Positions 22,276 through 32,953 of a stretch of DNA of 64,000 bases are shown in pieces; the stretch's first letter is position 1, and each line of letters starts with the position of its first letter. The notes under the pieces were generated by a model that saw only the letters and a program-made list of their open reading frames with translations, had not been told where the DNA came from and did not search any database. The position numbers were made by a program, and so were the translations under genes. The stretch is from Oikopleura dioica (Eukaryota > Chordata > Appendicularia > Copelata > Oikopleuridae): the NCBI GenBank assembly GCA_907165135.1, contig OU015568.1:11416501-11480500 (forward strand), in the 5' to 3' direction.

Positions 22276-23516
22276 CTTATCCGCAAGCGAATCTCCCGAA
22301 ATCCCGCATTCTTTTTGTATTTACATCATAAAATTTAGATAAAAATACTCCTGGTGGAGCGTGAGAGAAATGATTTACGCGTATCAAAGTAACATTTTCC
22401 CACATTTACCGAGCATGTTCATTTCGAAGCTCTTTCTCTTCAAGTTAGCCTACTGATTATAAAAATAATCAGCATTTTTCTTCTTTATTTGACAATTAAG
22501 ATGCGACTGAAGTGATTGTAATTGGCCCCTGACACAGACACACGTCTCTGTTTTCTCTCAGCCGCTCGCGATTAGTTGGGTTTGAATTCAGAGGACGGGT
22601 TGACTTTAGTAGGGCTCAAAATCAATCAACTTTGCTTTCAGTCCTGCTGATAGAATCAAGAGAAAGTGACGCATCACGCCCAAAGATGGAACAAAGATCA
22701 ACGAGATCCTATCTAATCAACCAAATTTATTAATAAAAAAACCTTTCTTTTGAAAGTATTCCTATGCTAGAATAAGTTATCATTTACAGCCCTCTCGGGC
22801 GCCAAAAGGGTTGAACTTTTTATTCTGAGCTCGAATCTGTTGATATATAAACAAAAATTATGCGCGGCCAAGTAGTAACGTGTTCGACTTACGTGAACTT
22901 TATTTCATTACTTATTCGTCTAAGGTACATATTTTCGAAAATCGCGGCGAAAAGGCATTAAAAATCGCAAAAAGCAAAACATAAAAAAAAAGTTGAAAAT
23001 ATTCACCCCTTCATTGAAGCTTCTCTTTGCTCTGAAACCCGCTTCATTGTTGTTTATCAGCAGAAAATAACAATTTGGAATCGGTTCAAGGCTTCTTTTG
23101 TCAGCTACGGTCAATTAAATAACAGACATAAAACTATTTTACAACGTGCTTCATACGATGTACCAGCTACCAAGGGTAATCCTAGAATTCAGTTTTTACC
23201 CAAAACAAAGATATCCCGTAAGGATAATCCGTAATCGCAAAAATTCAATTTGAATAAAGATAAGCGTCATCCAACATCAAGCGTTTCAAGTTGAAACTTT
23301 CAACTATTTACGTGTTGGATTCAAGGCCTATCGGATAAGCGCAGACTTTTCGACATATATTGCTACCAATTTTATGATGACTGAAGGTGCAGCTGCGCAA
23401 AATCTCTTGATCTTTTTCTCTGGGTTGAAATTAGCTAACTATTCAAAGAACAACATGCTAAAACTTAAAATTGTAAAAACTTACGGAAATAACACGGAAT
23501 AGCCGGCAGAATCTTA
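22276..23516. other. Spacer upstream of chondroitin synthase
   Basis: About 1.2 kb, AT-rich. Holds the promoter side of the chondroitin synthase gene and nothing recognisable. Short frames near 22920-23114 are unsupported. Confidence 0.5.
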
Positions 23517-23654
23517 TCAAGTAAACCAAGAACTTTGCAGAATCGAGGTAAAAGCGCCGCCGGCCACGACTACCGTTCCGTTCTAGTTTAATTTTGTCAG
23601 AGTGAGCGCCGTTCAACTCACTCCTGTCAAAGCAAATCTGCGCAGAAAGCTCAT
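23517..23654 (-). CDS. Possible 32-aa peptide with one intron, weak
   Basis: ATG 23654; exon 23622-23654, 39-bp GT-AG intron, exon 23517-23582. The product begins MSFLRRFALTG, like a mitochondrial presequence or membrane micropeptide, and continues VVVAGGAFTSIL. Splicing of the second exon into further exons is possible. No family recognised. Confidence 0.25.
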
Positions 23655-23784
23655 CGTCGCTGCCTGCGGGGCTTCGCAGGATCAAGCTCGTCCTGGCTGC
23701 TTGAAATCAGTGATAAAAAAATTTGGCCTTGAAAATTCAAGAAGCAAAAAGCACTTCAAAAATAAAAAAAGTACCTAAAATATC

Positions 23785-24070
23785 TCATAGTGTCCTCTTG
23801 TGCAATTGTCTCTCAATTAGACTCTTATAAATGAGCTCATCCTGACTTCTCTGAGCAACATCAACATCAAAGCTAAAAGCGGAAATTTTTCCAAGGGCTC
23901 AAAATACGGAAAGACAACAGGAAGCCACTTGAACGAATTCTTTTCATATCGACAAGAAGTCTTTTCAGCGGCGTCTAGTAGCTCACTAATGCTTTTGTAA
24001 ACTTGAGATTTCACTAAAAGCTCTGTGGGTCACTATCATCAGAATTCATCGCATTCGTAGTGTCCGGCAT
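23785..24070 (-). CDS. Hypothetical protein (about 72 aa), divergent from homeobox gene, apparent 1-nt frameshift
   Basis: ATG 24070 (MPDTTNAMNSDD). The frame continues as PTELLVKSQVYKSISELLD only if one base is added at the G run 24027-24029 (minus sense CCC). Exons 23919-24070 and 23785-23850 flank a 68-bp GT-AG intron, and the total length is a multiple of three with that single added base. It ends KSLIERQLHKRTL. No family recognised. Its ATG is 117 bp from the homeobox ATG on the opposite strand, so the promoter is probably shared. Confidence 0.45.
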
Positions 24071-24150
24071 CCCGCGGTTATCTGATTCTCCCTTTCAGGA
24101 ACTTTTCTCCTGCTGTGTCGCGAGTACGCCACCTTTTCTGCGAGAATCGG

Positions 24151-24157
24151 TATATAC
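24151..24157 (+). promoter_or_regulatory. TATA box of the homeobox gene
   Basis: tatatac 31 bp before the ATG at 24188, at a typical TATA position if the 5' UTR is very short. It lies in the 117-bp gap shared with the divergent gene. Confidence 0.5.
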
Positions 24158-24187
24158 TCCACTTTCTACATTCATCAGCAAACCAAA

Positions 24188-24816
24188 ATGACCCGAAAAC
24201 ATTCTACTCTTACCAAACCACAGGACGAATTCCTGAATAACTACTTTTTGAAATCACAAGAACCCCAGATGAATCCCAGAAGCAGTTTCTCATTGAAAAG
24301 ACAGGGATGAGCAACGGACAAATTAACAAATGGTTCATGTCGAAGCGGAAGAATATGCGAAAAGCAAAGATCGAGACGAAAATCACGCTAGAAATGCTTC
24401 AGAAAAACGTCGGATCCTTTTGGCCTGAGAAGAAAAACCAAGAAGAAGCTTCCAAAGTCATCGAAAAACTCATCCTTCAAATGCAGGCTCTTCCTCCACG
24501 ACTTTCCCGAAAGAAATTAACGGTCGCAGAAAAACCCATTCGTCCGGAGATCTCGAAAACAATCCGTCAAGACTTCCAGGCACTGAAGGATGATGATCAA
24601 TCACCCGAGAAAGCGCTCGACATTTGTGACGACTTCATCGCTGAAACAGACGACCAGAACGAATTGCCATCTTACACCCTTCTCAGCGAAGATGAAGGCC
24701 CTGAAATTTGCCTTCCGATGTACTACCAAAATGCGATCGAGTTTATCAACAAACAACGAGTCTATTATTCCTCTGACAACACCTTCGAACTGCTCTGGTC
24801 TCTCAACTGCCAATAA
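24188..24816 (+). CDS. Divergent homeodomain protein, intronless, apparent 1-nt frameshift
   Basis: Sequence-specific DNA-binding factor by family. ATG 24188. Helix 1 is read from LTKPQDEFLNNYF; the frame then shifts by one base at the C run 24263-24266 and continues SQKQFLIEKTGMSNGQINKWFMSKRKN, covering helices 2 and 3. Trp48, Phe49 and Arg53 are kept, but the near-invariant Asn51 is Ser. The C-terminal 150 residues are acidic and unfamiliar. The total length is a multiple of three if one base is added. The stop overlaps a polyadenylation signal (caataaat). No intron is seen, unlike its neighbours. Confidence 0.7.
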
Positions 24817-25004
24817 ATACTGATAATAAACAAAAACTACAAAAAAACTTACAGTCGTACAAGCATCTTCTTACTTCCCTCTCTCTATCTTTTATTCAGA
24901 TTTTTGCATCTAATTCTAGATAGCGATATTAAATCAGTTCATCAAGTTGTTTGTTATCTTCAGTTCGCGCGATCACCAACGCTTGCCTTTCAAAAAAATA
25001 TCGC

Positions 25005-26618
25005 ATGTTCAACAATGTCGTTTCAGTCAAACAATTTCGAGTGAAACCAAGGAAGGTCCCCAAGAATGACCAGCTTTCGCGGCTCATTTCCTTCTGTAAT
25101 TTGGCTCTCTTCTTTTGACTTATCTAAAATTAAGCTGTCCTACTATTGGCCTGGCTCTTTCATATTTTTCACCGTGAGCAGTACATCTACAGAGAGCCGC
25201 TGAGATATGTTGGGAAAGGTTACATCGCATTTTTGTTATCTCTGGTTCCTATAATAATATCGTTAGGCTTACCGGACTGAATTTCGACTCATTTTTCTAG
25301 CTTGATTCAGTGGTCATGTGACGCAAATATAGAAAGCCTAGAACCAGGGCTTTCATTTGAGCACCATATCGAGTGGTCTGGGTCATGCCCGCAAGGCAAT
25401 TTATGGGACCTGAAGTTCCAAAATGAGCACTAGAATTCTTTAGAAGAATTTTCGATGCCGGGCCGGCCTTCTCAGAAGTCGAGAGTCAGTTATTTAGAAA
25501 GCCCATGCTCTGAGCTTTCCGTAGAGCCCAAGAAATCTTAGTGCAGAGCGGTTTGTGGCCTTCAGCGAGCGCTTGAAGTCTTGTTTTTGCGGTTAAATTT
25601 CAATGAAATTGATGACTTTCTCCCAAAAAATGGCCAAAATAGGCAGTAAATTGACAATTAAACTGATCGCTGAAGGCCACAAACCGCTCTGCACTAAGAT
25701 TTCTTGGGCTCTACGGAAAGCTCAGAGCCTGGGCTTTCTAAATAACTGACTCTCGACTTCTGAGAAGGCCGGCCCGGCATCGAAAATTCTTCTAAAGAAT
25801 TCTAGTGCCCATTTTGGAACTTCAGGTCCCATAAATTGCCTTGCGGGCATGACCCAGACCCTCGATATGGTGCTCAAATGAAAGCCCTGGTTCTAGGCTT
25901 TCTATATTTGCGTCACATGACCACTGAATCAAGCTAGAAAATGAGTCGAAATTCAGTCCGGTAAGCCTAAATATCGTGCTCAAACCTTGTTGAATAGTGG
26001 TTATTTCCGATACTTGACGGACATAATTCATCAATTGGCAATCATCAATTATTGTCTTCTATTGCTGGGCGCTCATTACCAGAACGGACGAATCTCAAGA
26101 TTTTCATCTTGGTTGCAAGGAACTATCATCGGACCTGGCAGCACGATTGTATTTGGAAATTTCTACCTTGTTTATAGCTTCAACAGAAGTGTCGTAGGAA
26201 TGCGGCCCCTTTGGCTTGCACATGGTAAAAAATGCTTATTTATCTTAGAAAATTAATCCTTTTCAGTCCAGCACGCAGGGGTTTTTATAGCATCTCTTCT
26301 GGAAGCCTACAATTTTTCTCACTCAAAATGTTGGCCCGATAGAATACCTGGCCAAATTTTAAGTGCGGTGTATTCAACTTGGATTACCTCGATCTATCAT
26401 GGTAAATTACTTTCCTTTAGATAATAAACGACAAATTCTTAGTGACCGGAAGATGGCCTTATCCATATTTTCCTACGACAAAGTGGTTTTTGCTGAATTT
26501 TCTTATCGTGGAGACGGCTGGTTCGCTTTTTACTGCAATGTACTTTTCATTCTTTTTGTTTCTTGAAAAGGTGATTTTGAAACTGAGGCTGAAACTTTCT
26601 CTTGGAATAAATTTATAA
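25005..26618 (+). CDS. AIG1: AIG1/ADTRP-like membrane hydrolase of lipid esters
   Basis: Multi-pass membrane family; vertebrate AIG1 and ADTRP hydrolyse fatty-acid esters of hydroxy fatty acids through a Thr and a His. Exons 25005-25095, 25135-25234, 25998-26224, 26267-26401, 26443-26618 give 242 residues with phase kept throughout. The Thr aligns in FRYLTDIIHQ and the His in AHVQHAGVF; YHVTGRWPYPYF matches the family signature VTGxWxYPF. Intron 2 (25235-25997) is 763 bp because it contains a complete fold-back transposon; without it the intron would be about 50 bp. The first two exons are the least certain. The stop is 26 bp from the stop of the convergent protease gene. Confidence 0.82.
25264..25969. 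mobile_element. Fold-back hAT-like element (706 bp) in the AIG1-like intron
   Basis: Two near-identical arms of about 300 bp in inverted orientation around a spacer of roughly 90 bp. Ends are taggcttacc and ggtaagccta. An 8-bp duplication, aatatcgt, flanks it at 25256-25263 and 25970-25977. The arms differ at few positions, so the insertion or its last gene conversion is recent. No coding capacity. Confidence 0.95.
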
Positions 26619-26644
26619 TATGTTTTCCAAGTGATCATTTTTAT

Positions 26645-28332
26645 TTATGAATTCATTGTTGAGAATATCCAGCTGGTGAACGAGGACACTTTAGCATAGA
26701 CTCCAGGATTATCTGGGAAAGCGCATCCGAAGCCCCAGCTGACGACGCCGTAGATGACAGCAGTGCCAGATTCTTCGCAAACAAGAGGTCCGCCGGAATC
26801 ACCTTGGCAGGAGTCCTTTCCTCCGTCAGTAATGCCGTCTCCGTTGAAATCTGGAACACCGGCGCAGAACTCGTTATCTTGAACGAGTCCGCTCATGTCG
26901 GGGATAGAGGTGCAAGCTTCTTGGGAGAAAGCATGGACGCCAACATCACGGAGCTAAATTTACGAATAGGATAGGAAAACATGGGATACGCATTACGAAT
27001 GTAGAAGAGCTACCACCGGAGGAGATAGTTCCCCAGCCAGCAACGTAGCAAAGTCTCTTATCGTCGACATGAGTCGATGGGAGGCAAACAGGTTTCCAAC
27101 AGTCATTGCATCCGGCCGGTTGAGAATCTATTGTAATTGATTATTTTGTGTTTTTTCTTGCTCATAATCATTTTAGATAGTTGACAAAAATAATACAAGT
27201 ATAATTAAATCAAACCTGTCAGATTTGGAACTTCGACGAGACAGACATCAGATCCGGGAGAATTAGAAGAACCAAGATTACCGTTGTAATCGGGATGCTT
27301 TGTGATGCTGATTGAGGTAACCTGAAATTCTTCATCTGTGGAAGCTCCACCAATCATTCGATCTTCAGATCCCACAATCACGTTCATTGAACTCAGTCCA
27401 TCGCAACAATGGGCCGCTTTTTAATATTTCGAAAAGTCTATAATTATCGATGATTCTTGTCATTTTATTGATAATTAAACAAATTAACCCTTGAATAAAT
27501 CTTGATATCAAAACTTTCCTGTAAGAATCCAGTCATTGGTTCCGCTTGGATTGGCAGAAATGATGCTGCCACCACATCCTGGCGTCTTGACAATCCAGGG
27601 CCATGTTGTTTTTCTATCAACGGTTTGTCCACCGACAATTTTCGAAGTAGCGAAATCCTTGATCTTGCGTTTTCTTCTAGCGGAAAATGGATTAGTTGGA
27701 TCTGCGCAGGTCAAGCCAGAAGGCATTGAAGCTGGACCGCTTTCCCATCCGTCACCTCCGATGATAGAATTGCCACAGAGAAGCTGGTCGAATCTGTTCT
27801 TTCGGATTTCACCGTTTCTGCACTTGACTTTGAACTCCTGGGAAACTTCTCCAGCATCATGGATGTTGTCAGAGTCAGTATCGCAGAAAAGCTTATATGT
27901 TGGCTTCTTTCGAGCATTCGTGCACGTACCGACAGCTTGTCCCTCATCAGGGCTCATTGTAGCAACGAAAGCGTCGACTTCAGATTTGCAATTGCAAGTG
28001 AGATCGCCACATTGCTCGTTCAAGCTCATCTTTTTGATTCGTCTGCATTTAACGTTGGTGAACCGCTGAGTGGTTCCTGTCGCTGGACAAGTCCAATCAA
28101 TAGTTTTTCTTTTTCCACCGTCCTTTCAAATAAATTCCTCAAGGTAACTTGTGAAATAACTTACCGAAACGCAAGTAGCCACCGCGTCAGGTCCATTTTT
28201 AGGCATCTCAGTGCATCCGCAAGCATCACTCTTCGTCACTTTGGTCTTCTTCTTCTTTCTCTCGCCATTAGCATCGAAGTAGTAGTCCTGAGCGACAACG
28301 GCGCCAAGAACGAGAGCCGGTAAAAGCTTCAT
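26645..28332 (-). CDS. Secreted trypsin-like serine protease with Cys-rich N-terminal region
   Basis: Signal peptide [15 protein letters not shown] at ATG 28332. About 220 residues of Cys-rich, unfamiliar prodomain precede the activation site [11 protein letters not shown]. Catalytic triad: His in AAHCC, Asp in GSDVCLVEV, Ser in [10 protein letters not shown]; the Asp six residues before the Ser predicts Arg/Lys specificity. [19 protein letters not shown] completes the S1 fold. The intron 27417-27518 starts with GA (ACAG|GAAAGT) and interrupts the codon before the His motif, so non-canonical splicing is needed for a catalytic enzyme. Likely an extracellular digestive or defence protease. Confidence 0.92.
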
Positions 28333-28628
28333 CGCAAGATCTTTTACGAATAAGAACTGCGATGTATTAGAGGGAAGCCGTCGGAGAAATGATGCACTGA
28401 GAATTTGATGGCCGAGACTATTAGCACTTTTGTTTGTCTATGATGAGAAGCCAAAATCTAATAATAAATAAATATATTTTAATTAAGACTTGCAGCCTTG
28501 AAGAGTAGATATTAATAACTTATTCCAATCTTATGATTTTTCCATCTTCTTCAGAACATTTTGCATAATCAAGTAGACAGCTTATCCGCGGTAGTTGTCC
28601 GCCCAAATGATCAACAGCAAATTCATAC

Positions 28629-29415
28629 ATGCCTTTTTCTTCTGCAGTTAAAATTCTCATTTTGGGATTTTGCGGAAAACCTGGCTACAGATTTTTCTAT
28701 GCGATGTTTGAACAACTCTGCTCTTTCTTTAACCGTTTCAGAAATTTTTTCGTTGAAAGAGAGAGAACACGAGATCCAGAGCTTTACATCAACATGACTG
28801 CGTTAGTAGAAACGACTGGGCTTCAAAGAGATCTGTTTGAAGCGATGGATATTGAGGAATTGGAAAGCTTGTGGAAACGAGTCTATTTGTTGCAAGAACA
28901 ATCTTCTCTTAGCTCGGACAAAATGATGGATCGTGTTTTAGACGACGAGGAGAAATATGCTGGAATTTTCGCAACTTATGAGATTGACAACATTGGTAAC
29001 TAATCATCGGTAAATATACTTTTCTCATCATCATTTTAGATAGCATGGAGCTTGATCAAATAGGAGAGTCTGGGGACGACTCTTCTGCCAGGAAAATTCA
29101 TTAACTGAGTTTAAATTTGAGCTGCTAATAGTATCCAAAGCGGGTTCATAAATTGGATACAGTGGTTATGGCGACACCAAAATAAATGATTTGGTTTGTT
29201 ATGCTGGCTCCGCATGTGAAGCCCATTCAATCGAGTCGGAAATGGAATATTATCGCAACGATGAAGTAAGTAACGTAAGTATAGCTACATTTTATAAAGA
29301 AAATTGAAAGTTTAACAAAAAGGGAAGACGAGATGACGAATCGAGCATTCAAACAGTTGCTTCATACTCACTGAGCTTTATTTCTGATGAAGAAAACATG
29401 ATACTTTACTACTGA
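28629..29415 (+). CDS. Hypothetical protein, 204 aa, four exons
   Basis: ATG 28629. Exons 28629-28995, 29040-29091, 29163-29265, 29323-29415 join in phase. Introns 1 and 3 are GT-AG (44 and 57 bp); intron 2 (71 bp) must start with GA (CCAG|GAAAA). N-terminal part hydrophobic and aromatic (ILILGFCGKPGYRFFYAMF), middle helical and acidic (DIEELESLWKRVYLLQ), C-terminus rich in Glu, Asp and Tyr. The stop overlaps aataaa. No family recognised. If intron 2 is not used, the protein ends at 29104. Confidence 0.5.
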
Positions 29416-29467
29416 AATAAAACGAGTTAGGCAAACATTTATTGTTATTTCTCAAGCTACAGACATG

Positions 29468-30813
29468 CTACATAATTGAACAGTTTTTCTTTGCATCACT
29501 CTCATCTGTGCTGTCGTTATCTTCAACTTGTTCAGCCGGACGTTTTCGAGAGGCGATTCCGAGGCGGTCTTCTTCTGTTTTCAGCAGACTTTCGAACGTT
29601 GTGAGTTCCTTCTTGATGTCACTTTCTTGGAGAGAATCTGCGATTTTGTTCAACTTTTTGATTTCCTAAAATATAAGAAAAATGACAAGGTATTTAATGG
29701 TTTTATGAATACCAAATCACGCTCAGAAATCGCCTGTTGTGACTCTGCTTGATTATCTTTCAGTTTTTCAATTTCAATTAGGTTTTTGCGATTCTCTTCT
29801 TCCAGTTGCAGAAGCTCATTCTTGTGCTGCTCCTCTATAAATCGATAAAGAAAGAAACTAAAAAAAAATTACCTGCTGAAGCAATTTTTTTCTCTGCAAT
29901 CACAAATTTTGAGTGATTTGCTGAAGCGTCCGCTTTATAATCTGAAACCTGTTTCTTCAAGTTTTTGATTTCCATTTCGTATTCATTCTTTCTCTTTTGC
30001 TCATTCTCCTGTATCTGCAGAATCTCATTTCTAAAGCTTTCTGCTAACTCCTCAGTCGGCTGCAATGTGGGATGAGTTTCACAACGTTCAATTCGCTCAG
30101 CTTCTTGGTTCTTTCTGAGCGCGATAAAATCTTCCAGAAGCTGATTTTTCATTGCAGCCATCTCCTCTGCACTTTGAAGCTTATTTTTAGTTGCATGCAG
30201 TTCAGTCGATGAGGTAGAAAGTTGTGCATTCAGAACTTCGATGAAACATATTTTAGAAACAAATCATAATCAACAATCACCTGTTATTTTGCCACTCAAG
30301 TCTGAATTTTCTTTCGTAAGACGTTTAACATCTTCCTCAAGCTGCTTTGCTTCACGTGTTTTTTGAGTAAGATTAAGATTTGTTCGCTCAAAACGGTCTT
30401 CGCTACTTTTAAGCGCAGATTTAACAACTTCCAATGTTTTCTCTGTTTCGCCATTGAGCTTTCTCAATGCTTCCAGTTCTCTTTTGAGGTTAGCTGTTTT
30501 CATTTGCTCGCTTGAAACTTGAATTAGAATCGGGCATATTTATTCAGTTTACCGATGATGTTCGTCTGCTTGGTCATCCAAAAGTCTTCTGGCTTCACAC
30601 ATCTCACTTTCATAGAAGACTTTGATTCTGTTCAATTCCAACAAATGATCTAAAACAGAATAAGAAACTCTTAATGAATCCAAATTTACCTTTTCTAACG
30701 ATTTCAATAGCTACTTCTCCAGCTTTTGCTCTATTTTCCAGTCTGATATTGCTCTCAATCACATTCTGCAATCTGTCCTTCAAACTTATTCTCTGCTTTT
30801 CTTCCGCCGTCAT
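29468..30813 (-). CDS. LMN: Nuclear lamin lacking the Ig-fold tail
   Basis: Nuclear intermediate filament protein. ATG 30813; the rod begins almost at once (LKDRLQNVIESNIRLE), so the head is only a few residues. Heptad coiled coil continues through six or so short exons to the rod end DIKKELTTFESLLKTEEDRL, equivalent to the LEGEEERL motif. The tail is only about 30 residues: a basic NLS (SRKRP), an acidic stretch and the CaaX box CSIM for farnesylation. The lamin tail (Ig) domain is absent. Its 3' end faces the preceding gene with 52 bp between stops. Confidence 0.85.
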
Positions 30814-30929
30814 TTTTTTTGCAATATTAACTAAAACAAAAAACTAAAAATCAATCTAACGGGGTGCGAAAAAATTCATCTGCTGCACGAGTAGTAATAC
30901 AGTAAGGAATTTGTGCAAAGCCTCTGAAG

Positions 30930-31030
30930 GGACACTCCCGAAGGTCATTACCAGCTGCCCTGGCCCGCAGGCCAGACCTCAGCGTGTCACAGAGCTCATC
31001 CCTTTTCACAAGAGCTTCAAAACAATTGGC
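30930..31030. ncRNA. Possible structured RNA, unassigned
   Basis: In an otherwise AT-rich 600-bp gene-free gap (30814-31438), this GC-rich block has nested complementarity on the plus strand: a perfect CTGGCC-CGCA-GGCCAG hairpin at about 30957-30972, enclosed by GCTG...CAGC and then AGCT...AGAGCT, with a further GGGA-CAC-TCCC hairpin just 5'. I could not match it to tRNA, 5S, U1-U6, SRP, MRP or 7SK from memory. Either strand could be the RNA. Confidence 0.3.
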
Positions 31031-31438
31031 TTATCATGAGTGAATGATGGAGTGCTCATGCATCAAAGTAGATTCTGGGGAACCCTAACTCGAACTTAAT
31101 CGATTTCCCCATTTTATGTCTTTTTATAAGTTACTTCATTTAATTACCTTCACGTTTTTACGTGCAACTCTCTAATATTTTTTTCTAAACTAAGGTCGAT
31201 CAATAGCTTAAAATATCGATTATCTGTTCCCCTTTGGCTTAGAATCTCGTGGGTATACCTTCGCACTGCCTACGTTTGAATGCTATATTTATATCTAAAA
31301 ATAATCTAATCGCCACGGAATGGATCGCTTCCTCTGGTTAGACGTATTAATATAATTCAAAAATCAATACTTTGTATCCTCATGCCCAGCAAATAATTCA
31401 ATTACACAAAAACACGATCTCTCTTAATTCCGACAAGC

Positions 31439-31648
31439 ATGTACCCGAAAAGAGACAACGACGATTTCTTCATTAGGATATTTCTTGCAAGCTACATTTT
31501 CATCATAATTTATATTATTTATGCACTTTATGAGATAAAGAAGAAAATCTGGCCTAAAGAACAGAGACTGCTGCTATCTGCTCTTGCCAATACTGTCAAT
31601 ACTATTGCAAACATCACTTCTCCTCCAGAATACAAAAATAAACAGTAA
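31439..31648 (+). CDS. Small single-pass membrane protein, 69 aa
   Basis: ATG 31439. A short charged N-terminus (MYPKRDNDDFF) is followed by one strongly hydrophobic helix (IRIFLASYIFIIIYIIYAL) and a basic then polar C-terminus. The last codons overlap an aataaa signal. The gene is convergent with NOB1, 75 bp between stops. No family recognised, but the shape is that of a real micro-membrane protein. Confidence 0.5.
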   Translation: MYPKRDNDDFFIRIFLASYIFIIIYIIYALYEIKKKIWPKEQRLLLSALANTVNTIANITSPPEYKNKQ

Positions 31649-31723
31649 AATACTTTTATTTTCGCTTGTGATTGATTTTTTACGTTTATTGATGCGTTTG
31701 ATTGTACAGTACTCTCTCTTTTC

Positions 31724-32953
31724 TTACTTCTTCTTTCCTCGTGGTCGCGAAGCATTTGGATTTTTGAAATGTCTGTTTCGCTGGCCAAAGCCCAATCTGT
31801 ATCCCTTCGATTCTGTATCGTTGAAATGGAAGGGCGATTCCATCGCGTCCAAGTCCGATGCCATGATATTATTTCGCATCATCGTCTTCTTTGAAACTCG
31901 CTGTTGCGGCATTGGCTGGAGATCCGTTAGAACCGGGTTCTTGGCGTATTTACCGCCTTGGGGTTTAGGCAAGTTGTAGACGGTGCCTCGTGATTTGAGG
32001 CATTTGGGATCTTTGGCCAGGAAGAGTTTGATGTTTCCGTCTTCCAAGACTTCGCACGCAACCCGACGCATTGTCTTGTGACCACAGCCGGGACAGAAGA
32101 CCTAAGAGTCGGCTTCAAGCTTTGACTAAATTGTAGAAACCAACCTTTGTACAAGTCTTGTCGATATATTTGCAGCCAGTGCATCTTAAAATATATTTTC
32201 TTGCATTTTTGATCTTTCGTCCTTCAACGCCAACCATTCCGATCTTCATTCTCAACAGCACGTTTTGCATGGCGAAATCAGTCGTAAGACAAGCGACGAA
32301 ATCGGGCTCTTCGACTTCTTCTGGGACATCGTCGATGTTGAATGGCGTGATCCAATCATCATCGTTGTCGTCCTCGGAATCGTCGTCCACATTATCTGGC
32401 GTCGTCCATTCTCCTTCACCGTCGTCTTCGTCTTCTGACGAATCTCCTTCGTAAAACCCTCGAATCTTCTTAGCTTCGTCCACTAAAATGATGCTCAAAC
32501 TATGGCCAAAAACAAATGCTGACAACCTGCAGGATCCGCTCCGATCTGCTCTTTTGTCTCGACACTCGAGAGATCTTCCTTCAGCTCCTTTTCTGGTGCC
32601 AATTCTTTACTGAGCTGATAAGTCAAGGCTAAAACTTTGATATCAACAGCAGAGAGCGAGGCAATGTCTCCAGAGAGTTTGGCAGCTTCGGATACTTTGT
32701 TGATCGCCTCCTGAGAGGGATCTCTAAAAACATAACTTAAAAAAAATGCTGCTTCTTTGAGCCATTTTGCCAACCTAAATTTCAGTTCATAAGGCAAGAT
32801 CTTGAGTCGCGCTTTTGTCTGTTTATCTCTGATTTCTGCTACTACTTCCGGGATCGTGTATGCATTTGCGCAGAGTCGCTCGATCGGGGCATTTTTGATG
32901 AAGCCACCGGAGTCGACGACCAGGTGTCCGATGCGCTTGTCTTCCACCGTCAT
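31724..32953 (-). CDS. NOB1: NOB1, PIN-domain endonuclease for 20S pre-rRNA
   Basis: Cleaves site D to form mature 18S rRNA in late cytoplasmic pre-40S particles. ATG 32953. PIN domain at the start (HLVVDSGGFIKNAP with the catalytic Asp; YTIPEVVAEIRDK; LSAVDIKVLALTY with further acidic residues). A long acidic linker follows, then the zinc ribbon (LRCTGCKYI ... VFCPGCGHKTMRRV) and the conserved C-terminal block RGTVYNLPKPQGGKY. Ends in a basic run GKKK. Introns are short GT-AG. Confidence 0.95.

Noticed and set aside
30860-31260. RNase P, MRP, SRP, U-snRNA or spliced-leader RNA in the gap
   Set aside because: Short resemblances only (for example gaaggtc and acagag); conserved cores recalled for these RNAs do not line up, so it is left unassigned.
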